Below the pieces are notes generated by a model. That model was not told the DNA's origin. It made no database searches and worked only from the letters and a program-made list of their open reading frames with translations. DNA of 64,000 nucleotides, taken from Pseudorhodoferax sp. Leaf274. Lineage in GTDB: Bacteria > Pseudomonadota > Gammaproteobacteria > Burkholderiales > Burkholderiaceae_C. A program made the position numbers and the translations under genes. How positions within the stretch are numbered: position 1 is the stretch's first letter; each line of letters starts with the position of its first letter. Location: the NCBI RefSeq assembly GCF_001422445.1, contig NZ_LMNA01000023.1, forward strand, positions 1-64,000, read 5' to 3'. Shown here piece by piece: positions 1 through 5,149 of this stretch.

Positions 1-304
1 GGCGGCGGCACACGAGGTGGCCCTCGGGTGTGGTGAACATCACGGCATCGGTGCCGCGCGCGGCCCGGCAGGCGCGCTGCGCATCGCGCAAGGCCTCTTC
101 GCGTTCGCGGTCGGCCTGTTGGGCCAACAGCATGGCGTGCTGCAGACGCGCGGCCGGCTCGGCGTCTGTGGTCGGGCGGGCCGGCGCTGCGTCGAGGCGG
201 TAGACGCTGCCCAGGGCGATGCCGAAGATGGCCGCCAGGATGTAGCGCGCGACCTGGGCCAGCGCGCCGCGCCCACCAACTGGGAGGGTGGGGCTGCGCG
301 TCAT
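1..304 (-). CDS. Small membrane-anchored phage protein, C-terminus outside the window
   Basis: Reads leftward from ATG at 304 and stays open to the window edge (101 residues visible). A hydrophobic stretch at about residues 19-34 (YILAAIFGIALGSVY) looks like one N-terminal membrane helix. An acidic/basic helical region rich in Ala, Glu and Arg follows (about 48-85) and could form a coiled coil. AGGAGG lies just upstream of the ATG, which overlaps a TGA in another frame as ATGA, suggesting translational coupling to the preceding leftward gene. The frame is also open upstream to ATG 508, so a longer fused product cannot be excluded. It lies in the operon driven by the leftward early promoter at 535-563. 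I do not recognise the family; a lambda-left-operon accessory role is only inferred from position. Confidence 0.6.
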   Translation of the reverse strand, partial: MTRSPTLPVGGRGALAQVARYILAAIFGIALGSVYRLDAAPARPTTDAEPAARLQHAMLLAQQADREREEALRDAQRACRAARGTDAVMFTTPEGHLVCRR

Positions 305-508
305 GCTGCGCCTCCTGCGCCGACCGCAATCGGCTGGCCGTAGGTGCGCAGGAAGCCCTGCGCCTAGATAGAAGTGCGCAAGCTGCTTGTCGAGGGTGCC
401 GAGGGGCCGCGAAGCGCTGGCGGTCTTCGCTGGTTCACTGGCGCCTGCGGGCAGCGTGAGAGGGTGGGGTTCCGGCTTGACGCTAGCCGGTGCGGTAGTT
501 GCTGACAT
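301..508 (-). CDS. First gene of leftward early operon, possibly frameshifted
   Basis: ATG at 508 has a GGAGG box 5 nt upstream (514-518) and sits about 20 nt downstream of the predicted start of the leftward promoter, so the start is well supported. It encodes a low-complexity N-terminus rich in Ala, Pro, Ser and Thr, then TLDKQLAHFYLGA. After that the frame gives an unlikely Arg-rich run and fuses to the next gene. The neighbouring frame instead reads QGFLRTYGQPIAVG and ends at TGA 301-303, overlapping the next ATG. Adding one GC dinucleotide near 358-362 would join the two halves into a normal 69-residue-class protein. This suggests a 2-bp deletion or a sequence error in a GC run. No family recognised. 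Confidence 0.45.
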
Positions 509-534
509 TCGGCCCTCCGTTGTGGATGGACCGA

Positions 535-575
535 AGTCTAAGAAACTTAGACTATCTCGTCAAATAATTTTAGAC
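535..575 (-). promoter_or_regulatory. Leftward early promoter PL with operators OL1 and OL2
   Basis: Two 17-bp operators of form GTCTAA-N5-TTAGAC lie 23 bp apart. One, at 536-552, is a perfect dyad (GTCTAAGAAACTTAGAC); the other, at 559-575, has one changed base (GTCAAATAATTTTAGAC). On the minus strand the -35 TTGACG (558-563) lies in one operator and the -10 TAGACT (535-540) in the other, with a 17-bp spacer, so repressor binding would cover both hexamers. The predicted transcript starts near 528. Between this block and the repressor stop (576-757) I see no gene, only a GGCC-rich inverted repeat near 595-612. Confidence 0.8.
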
Positions 576-757
576 TGCACTTGTCTCAATGCCGGCCGGA
601 CGGCCATCCCGCAACCCATTCGCTGCGCAGCGCTATGCACCCATGTGGGCGTCTGCGGTGGGCCTACATGACTTCGGGCGCATGGAAAGCGGTCATATTC
701 ACGAGCTTGCAAATTGTTACGTTTGCCGCTTGAACTGGTAAATTTTGGCGCCTGAAC

Positions 758-1126
758 CTACAGCGAGGCCTGTTTGCTCTGCATGTTCACAACATCCAGT
801 TGGATGGTCGCGGCGGCTAGCAATATAGCCGTCTCCAAGCGCACCTTGTCGGCCTGATCCAGGCGCTGGATCTTCGCAAGGCTGACCCCAGCAAGTGGCC
901 AATCTGACTCGCCGGTCACGACTTCATCCAGCGTCATGCCGTAGAGGCGTGCAAGCGTCTTGAGCTTGAAGATGTCGGGTGTCGCATGACCCGACTCCCA
1001 GTGGTAGAAGGCTTTCGGCTTCATGCCAACCGCCATCGCGGCTTCTGCGGGCGATATTCCAGCGCGGCTTCTTGCGGTCTTCAGCCGAATAGCGAGCTGG
1101 GCTTTCTCAAATGAAACTTCGGCCAT
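758..1126 (-). CDS. CI-like phage repressor, XRE-family HTH
   Basis: A 122-residue protein with an N-terminal Cro/CI-type helix-turn-helix at about residues 10-65 (LKTARSRAGISPAEAAMAVG with recognition helix PKAFYHWESG). The C-terminal half is short and helical. It lacks a LexA/CI-type Ser-Lys autoprotease domain, so induction probably does not work by RecA-stimulated self-cleavage. The gene lies between two operator pairs of the same consensus (535-575 and 1158-1197), the layout expected for a prophage repressor controlling PL and PR. It reads away from the Cro-type gene. Lysogeny control is inferred from context; the DNA-binding domain is clear. Confidence 0.85.
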   Translation of the reverse strand: MAEVSFEKAQLAIRLKTARSRAGISPAEAAMAVGMKPKAFYHWESGHATPDIFKLKTLARLYGMTLDEVVTGESDWPLAGVSLAKIQRLDQADKVRLETAILLAAATIQLDVVNMQSKQASL

Positions 1127-1157
1127 GCGGCAAACCTACCCGAGCGATTCGAGGGTG

Positions 1158-1198
1158 GTCTAAGGATCTTTGACTGGGTAGTCTAAAAATATTAGACT
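1158..1198 (+). promoter_or_regulatory. Rightward early promoter PR with operators OR1 and OR2
   Basis: Two 17-bp operators sit at 1158-1174 (GTCTAAGGATCTTTGAC) and 1181-1197 (GTCTAAAAATATTAGAC), again 23 bp apart. The -35 TTGACT (1170-1175) is formed by the right half of the first, and the -10 TAGACT (1193-1198) by the right half of the second, with a 17-bp spacer. This mirrors the leftward region exactly. Transcription should start around 1205, essentially at the ATG of the Cro-type gene at 1206, leaving no room for a ribosome binding site. Confidence 0.8.
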
Positions 1199-1205
1199 CC
1201 GCCAG

Positions 1206-1487
1206 ATGGATCACCATGCTGAGGCTCGGCGCCACGCCATCCACGAGGCTGCCACGTTGTTGGGCGGACAGGCCGGATTGGCGCGCGTCCTGCGATACAA
1301 GGACCGTCGGAACGTCCACCCTTGGATGTCGGGCGAGCGCCCGCTCCCGCCCGAGCACTGCGTGCGTGTTGAGCAGGAAACGGGTGGCGCGGTAGGCCGT
1401 AAGCGCCTGCGGCCCGATGACTGGTTTGACATCTGGCCCGAGCTGAAAGACGCCGCAGCCCCTGTGTCGGAGGGCGCTCATGTCTGA
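1206..1487 (+). CDS. YdaS/Cro-type early regulator
   Basis: A 93-residue protein with the YdaS/P22-Cro type pattern: LGGQAGLARVL, then WMSGERPLPPEHCVRVEQETGG, then LRPDDWFDIWPEL. This is a compact helix-turn-helix fold found in the Cro position of many lambdoid prophages. It is the first gene rightward of the operators and is divergent from the repressor, so it probably represses the repressor promoter and helps commit to lytic growth. No Shine-Dalgarno sequence precedes ATG 1206, and the predicted transcript begins there, so translation may be leaderless. An alternative start at ATG 1215 also lacks a clear binding site. Confidence 0.8.
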   Translation: MDHHAEARRHAIHEAATLLGGQAGLARVLRYKDRRNVHPWMSGERPLPPEHCVRVEQETGGAVGRKRLRPDDWFDIWPELKDAAAPVSEGAHV

Positions 1488-1707
1488 GTTCGACCCGCAC
1501 TCGTTCCTTGGCATGCGCGCGGAAGTAGCGCGCTGCGAGGCGGTGGAGCTCGCTTTCCAGGCCGAGCGTTCCCGCCTTGTAGGGCGCCTGGACGTCAGCG
1601 CGCTGCTGTCGGCAAGGTCCAACCTTGCATTTCTTCGTGCAGCGCCAGCCGCAAGTCGTCCTCTGTCATCGAGCGGACGTCCCGCGGAAGCCAGTGGTGC
1701 TTGTTGA
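1480..1707 (+). CDS. Small phage early protein of unknown function
   Basis: A 75-residue frame whose ATG overlaps the end of the Cro-type gene by 8 bp and has GGAGG seven nt upstream, which supports translation. The N-terminal half (EFDPHSFLGMRAEVARCEAVELAFQ) is helical and protein-like. The last 35 residues are Ser/Ala/Arg-rich and overlap the convergent gene at 1595-1864, where the coding signal is stronger on the other strand. It may therefore be real only in its first part, or be a short early protein whose end is shared. No family recognised. Confidence 0.5.
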   Translation: MSEFDPHSFLGMRAEVARCEAVELAFQAERSRLVGRLDVSALLSARSNLAFLRAAPAASRPLSSSGRPAEASGAC

Positions 1708-1864
1708 TCAGATGAAGGTGCACCGCGTCCATGCCGTCGATGTCTTGCCACCCTGCACGCTTGGCAAGTTCGAAGCCGAACACCTCCAGAAGGTAGTTGA
1801 GGTTTCCACGTGTGGTGTGCAGCGCTTTGAGTCCAGCAAAACGTTGCTTCTCGTCCAGTTTCAT
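1595..1864 (-). CDS. Hypothetical phage protein, reversed inside the rightward early operon
   Basis: An 89-residue protein starting MKLDEKQRFAGLKAL with AAAGGA six nt upstream. The frame extends upstream to 1951 but those residues are Gly/Pro-rich and unlikely. The sequence has balanced composition with aromatic and charged residues (NLNYLLEVFGFELAKRAGW, HLHLINKHHWLPRDV), typical of a genuine small soluble helical protein. It reads against the flanking rightward genes and overlaps the end of the 1480-1707 frame by 113 bp, so it probably has its own promoter and could be expressed in the lysogen. Family not recognised. Confidence 0.65.
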   Translation of the reverse strand: MKLDEKQRFAGLKALHTTRGNLNYLLEVFGFELAKRAGWQDIDGMDAVHLHLINKHHWLPRDVRSMTEDDLRLALHEEMQGWTLPTAAR

Positions 1865-2113
1865 GGGTGTTCCTTTCCGGGTTGGTGGTGACGTGGAAAT
1901 CCCATTTTCCCCGGGCTGCGAACACCCGCCCATTCCACCTCCGCGCCGCAACTTGCGGTGCTGTCGTTCCTTCTCCTCCCCGTCTCCATCCGTCGAGCGC
2001 AGGCAAGCGCTCGGCCTTGGCGGCGCCGTGGTGCGGAGGTGCCTTTCTTTGCATGTGCGCAGTGTGCCGACCGGTCTCTTGCGCGTCTTTCATTTCGAAA
2101 CAGGAGATCGGTG

Positions 2114-2599
2114 ATGCCTCAGTGCGTCCTTGACGCCGCGTACAACGTGGTGTCCGACTACCCGGGCGGCGCGGCATCGCTTGCGCCACGTGTTGACAAA
2201 GCGCCTGCCACGCTGAGCCAGGAGGTCAACGGCACGACGCAAGCCAAGCTGGGCCTGGCCACTGCCGTCAAGATCACCCAGCGCACGGGAGACATGCGCA
2301 TCCTGCTCGCGTTTGCGGGCGCTTGCGGTCAGATGCTGCTGCCGCTGCCAGAGGGGCTGGATGTCGATGGTGACGATTGCATGCGCGCCGCCACGGTGGC
2401 CGCGCAGGAGTTCGGCGAGCTGATGGGCGAGGTCATGGCTGCGCGTGCAGATGGCCGCACGACCGACAACGAGCTGGACCGGGTCACACGCAGCACAGGG
2501 GAGCTGATGCGTGCGCTGCACGCCCTGAATGCGGCATTCGTGGCCAGCAACATGGCGGCCAAGCCGGAAGCGCTGCGCCCCCTTCAGGGCGTGCGTTGA
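2114..2599 (+). CDS. Phage CII-family regulatory protein
   Basis: A 161-residue protein beginning MPQCVLDAAYNVVSDYPGG, matching the Phage_CP76/CII-like regulatory family: an N-terminal helical DNA-binding region (DYPGGAASLAPRVDKAPATLSQEVN, then KLGLATAVKITQRTGD) followed by a helical tail. AGGAG lies 8 nt before ATG 2114; GTG 2111 is a close alternative. The frame runs further upstream to 1958 but without a binding site. Position between the Cro-type gene and the replication gene fits a CII-like activator of lysogeny promoters. Target promoters are not identifiable here. Confidence 0.8.
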   Translation: MPQCVLDAAYNVVSDYPGGAASLAPRVDKAPATLSQEVNGTTQAKLGLATAVKITQRTGDMRILLAFAGACGQMLLPLPEGLDVDGDDCMRAATVAAQEFGELMGEVMAARADGRTTDNELDRVTRSTGELMRALHALNAAFVASNMAAKPEALRPLQGVR

Positions 2600-2743
2600 A
2601 ATGGGCGCCGCGGAACTGGCTTCGCGCGGGCAATGCGCAGACCGCATTCCTCCCACCATCTCGCATATTGACGGGTCGCAAGTAAGCGATGGTGTAGGAA
2701 TGTGTCTCGTCCGGGTGTCCGGCGGACGAAGGGAGGGTGGCGC

Positions 2744-3676
2744 ATGAAACCGCGTCAACTCAGCTTCACGCTGGCGTGCTTGCCGGTGCCCATCGTCGGC
2801 GCGGCCAAGGCGGTGCTGATGGTCATGGCTTGCCGCGCGAACAACGACACAGGGCGATGCTGGTCGAGCGTGCCTGACCTGGTGCTGGGCTCGGGCTGGC
2901 GTCGGACCGCGGTGCTGGACGCCATCCAGGAGTTGGAGGGCCTGGGGCTCATTGCGGTCGTGCGCCGGCCCGGCCGGGCGTCCACCTACTTGCTGCGGCG
3001 CGCAGCCATCGAGGCGATGTGCCCGCCGTGCAGCCCCGACGACGACCTGGGGGACGACGATGGCGATGCGCCAGAGGCGGGGCCCGACCAGTCCGCCACA
3101 CGGACCAGTCCGCCACACGGACCGGTCCGCCACACGGACGGGGGTAGTCCGCCCGGCGGACCGCACCAGTCCGCCGGGCGGACCCGAACTCTCTTGAACT
3201 TACAAGAACTTGATAAGACCCCCCTACCCCCGCAAGCGGGGGAGGGCGTGGTCGATGACTTTCAGCAATTCTGGGATGCCTACCCACGTCGCGAGGCCCG
3301 GGGTTCGGCAGAGAGGGCATGGCGAAGGCTCAACCCGTCGCCGGCGGCGGCTGCGAACATCCTCGCGGCGCTTGCGCTGCAACGGCAGAGCGCGGCATGG
3401 CAGCGCGAAGGGGGGCGGTTTGTGCCGATGCCTGCGAAGTGGCTGCGCAACCGCCGCTGGGCCGATGGGGCGCAGTCCGCCCAGCCGCGCGCGGCACTGC
3501 CTGAAGGGTGGCAGGACGATCCGGCCCAGGTGAAAGCCGTGGGCGCGAGCATCGGGCAGCCGTTCAGCTTGGCAGGGTTGGGCAACGGGTGGACCGACGA
3601 CGAGCGCATCGGCCACTACCGGCGCTACCGTGCGCAGGTCATCGCTGCGGTGCAGGCCAGGGAGGCCACGGCATGA
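2744..3676 (+). CDS. Phage replication initiator (lambda O-like role)
   Basis: 310 residues from ATG 2744, preceded by GGGAGG. The N-terminus (residues about 5-90) is a winged-helix domain of the phage replication/HTH_36 type: the PIVGAAKAVLMVMACRANND and WSSVPDLVLGSGWRRTAVLDAIQELEGLGLI segments fit. A low-complexity linker (about 95-150) is encoded by a DNA repeat array that is likely the origin. The C-terminal part (DFQQFWDAYPRREARGSAERAWRRLNP and MPAKWLRNRRW) is the segment shared by many phage replication proteins that recruit a helicase or helicase loader. The gene ends in an ATGA overlap with the next one. No helicase or helicase-loader gene follows in this window, so the host helicase is probably recruited directly. 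Confidence 0.75.
   Translation: MKPRQLSFTLACLPVPIVGAAKAVLMVMACRANNDTGRCWSSVPDLVLGSGWRRTAVLDAIQELEGLGLIAVVRRPGRASTYLLRRAAIEAMCPPCSPDDDLGDDDGDAPEAGPDQSATRTSPPHGPVRHTDGGSPPGGPHQSAGRTRTLLNLQELDKTPLPPQAGEGVVDDFQQFWDAYPRREARGSAERAWRRLNPSPAAAANILAALALQRQSAAWQREGGRFVPMPAKWLRNRRWADGAQSAQPRAALPEGWQDDPAQVKAVGASIGQPFSLAGLGNGWTDDERIGHYRRYRAQVIAAVQAREATA
3086..3242. repeat. Iteron array and hairpin, candidate phage origin of replication
   Basis: Three consecutive 17-bp direct repeats (GACCAGTCCGCCACACG; the third has one A-to-G change) at 3086-3102, 3103-3119 and 3120-3136. They are followed by two dyads, GTCCGCCCGGCGGAC (3147-3161) and GTCCGCCGGGCGGAC (3169-3183), 22 bp apart and sharing the core GTCCGCC. 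A locally A/T-richer stretch with direct TTGAACTTACAAGAACTTGAT character follows (3188-3216), then a CCCCCGC/GCGGGGG hairpin (3227-3242). The 17-bp period is not a multiple of three, so selection is on DNA, not on the peptide. The layout, iterons inside the initiator gene plus an adjacent low-GC segment, matches the lambda ori principle. Confidence 0.7.
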
Positions 3677-4461
3677 GGATCGGTGTGTCCCACAACATCG
3701 ACGAGCAGATTGCCAGGCTGGGTGATCGGCTGTCCGATATCGCCGACGTGACGGCGCAGGCACTCAACGACACCGGCTTCGCTGTGCGTGCAGCCGAGCA
3801 GCAGTTGCTGGGCGAAGCGTTCGACCGGGTCACGCCGTACATCAGCAAGAGCGTGTTGGTCGAGCAGGCCACGCCGGACAGGCTGGAGGTTGGCGTCGCG
3901 GCGCAGTACCTCGGCGGCAAGGGCGGGGATCCCGACCGAATCCTGGCGCCGCACATAGACGGCGGCCGTCGAGGCGACAAGGCATCGGAGCGCGCGCTGC
4001 AACGTGCGGGCATCCTGCCCCAGGGCTACCAGATCGTGCCAGGCGCAGGGGCGCCGCTCGACCCCTACGGCAACGTGCAGCGTGGCTTCATCGTCAAGAT
4101 CATGTCCTGGTTCCAGGCGTTCGGACAGCAGGGCTACAGCGCCAACATGACGCCTGCCACGCGCAAGCGCCGCGAGAAGCTGGGCCGCACGGCCAGCGGC
4201 TACCGCACCATCCAGGGTACTTCGTACTTCGTGGCGTATGGCAGCCTGCGTGGCAGCCCGCGCGACAGCCATCTGGCCCCTGGCATCTACAGCAAGACTG
4301 GCATCCACGGCGTGGACATCAAGCCGCTGCTGCTGTTCGTGCAGCGCGGTCAGTACAGCCGGACCCTGGACTGGGGCGGCGTCGCCCAGCGGACGGTGTC
4401 CGAGGCGTTCCCTCGCCGCTTCCGCTATCGGTACCGCACGAAGCTGGAGGCCCAGGCGTGA
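3673..4461 (+). CDS. Putative phage minor tail / connector protein (gpZ-like)
   Basis: 262 residues; ATG 3673 overlaps the TGA of the replication gene, so translation is coupled. The N-terminal helix (DEQIARLGDRLSDIADVTAQALNDTGFAVRAAEQQL) and the basic C-terminus (RTVSEAFPRRFRYRYRTKLEAQA) resemble the minor tail Z / HK97 gp10 group, in which an N-terminal amphipathic helix precedes a small beta domain. The middle holds FFVAYGSLRGSPRDSHLAPGIY, also beta-like. Such proteins normally lie with the head-tail genes, not between replication and terminase, so the location is unusual. Functional assignment is tentative. Confidence 0.4.
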   Translation: MRIGVSHNIDEQIARLGDRLSDIADVTAQALNDTGFAVRAAEQQLLGEAFDRVTPYISKSVLVEQATPDRLEVGVAAQYLGGKGGDPDRILAPHIDGGRRGDKASERALQRAGILPQGYQIVPGAGAPLDPYGNVQRGFIVKIMSWFQAFGQQGYSANMTPATRKRREKLGRTASGYRTIQGTSYFVAYGSLRGSPRDSHLAPGIYSKTGIHGVDIKPLLLFVQRGQYSRTLDWGGVAQRTVSEAFPRRFRYRYRTKLEAQA

Positions 4462-4600
4462 TGGCGCTTCATCTCATGCCCCATGCGCCCGGGTGGGGCA
4501 CCCCCCCGGGGTTCATGGGTCCTTCCGGCGAGCCCCCAAGCACGGGTAATTCGAACCGCGTTCGCGGACTGTTCAGTGGTCTTCCTAAGGGGGTTGTGTT
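4462..4600. other. Non-coding gap before terminase, candidate cos region
   Basis: 139 bp without a gene directly upstream of the small terminase subunit gene, where lambda-type phages carry cos. It contains a C/G-run block at 4485-4512 and a short dyad CCGCGTTCGCGG (4556-4567). The terminase pair is of the Nu1/gpA type, which cuts cohesive ends, so cos is expected nearby. The exact nick positions cannot be read from sequence alone. Confidence 0.35.
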
Positions 4601-5149
4601 GTGAGGATGGTTGACCTCGACGCAGCCGGAACGCAGCTCATGCTCGGCTCGATGGTCGGCGTTTCGCAGCAGGCCGTCAGTGCGCTCATGCGAGAGGGAA
4701 AGATTCCAGCCCAGGGCACTGTGGGCGATCTGCTTCTGGCCTACTGCGAGCGCATGCGCGCCGTGGCGGCGGCACGTGCGAGCGAGGAGGGCGGCGTCGA
4801 CCTGGTGCAGGAGCGGGCGCTGCTGGCGCGCGAGCAGCGCATCGGCCAGGCGCACAAGAACGCGGTGGCCCGCGGGGAGTACGCACCCATCGGAGTGCTG
4901 GCCGATGTGCTGGCCGAGGCATCGTCGGCCGTGGTCGACCGCTTCGACCAGCTCGACGGCATGATCAGCAAGGCATGTCCGGACTTGCCCGATGAGGTGC
5001 GGACCCTGCTGCAGAAGCTCATCGCCAGCGCGCGCAACGAGTGGATCCGCGCCACGGACAAGAAGGTGCTGGACCGTGTCGACGCCATGGTCCAGGCCGG
5101 CGAAGATGACGCTGGCGACGAAGGCGACTTCGACGATGCTGCACCCTGA
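4601..5149 (+). CDS. Terminase small subunit, Nu1-like
   Basis: 182 residues. The start is taken as GTG 4601, seven nt after AAGGGGG (4587-4593); ATG 4607 is the alternative. The N-terminus (TQLMLGSMVGVSQQAVSALMREGKIPAQGTVGDLLLAYCERMR) is the winged helix-turn-helix of Nu1-type small subunits, which bind cosB sites. The rest is helical with a long acidic end (AGEDDAGDEGDFDDAAP) that should contact the large subunit. It overlaps the large subunit gene by 14 bp. Together they form the packaging motor that cuts concatemers and feeds DNA into the prohead. Confidence 0.85.
   Translation: MRMVDLDAAGTQLMLGSMVGVSQQAVSALMREGKIPAQGTVGDLLLAYCERMRAVAAARASEEGGVDLVQERALLAREQRIGQAHKNAVARGEYAPIGVLADVLAEASSAVVDRFDQLDGMISKACPDLPDEVRTLLQKLIASARNEWIRATDKKVLDRVDAMVQAGEDDAGDEGDFDDAAP

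Noticed and set aside
387-671. A 94-residue plus-strand frame across the leftward promoter region.
   Set aside because: It runs over the operators, lacks a ribosome binding site, and the reverse strand has a supported start and promoter.
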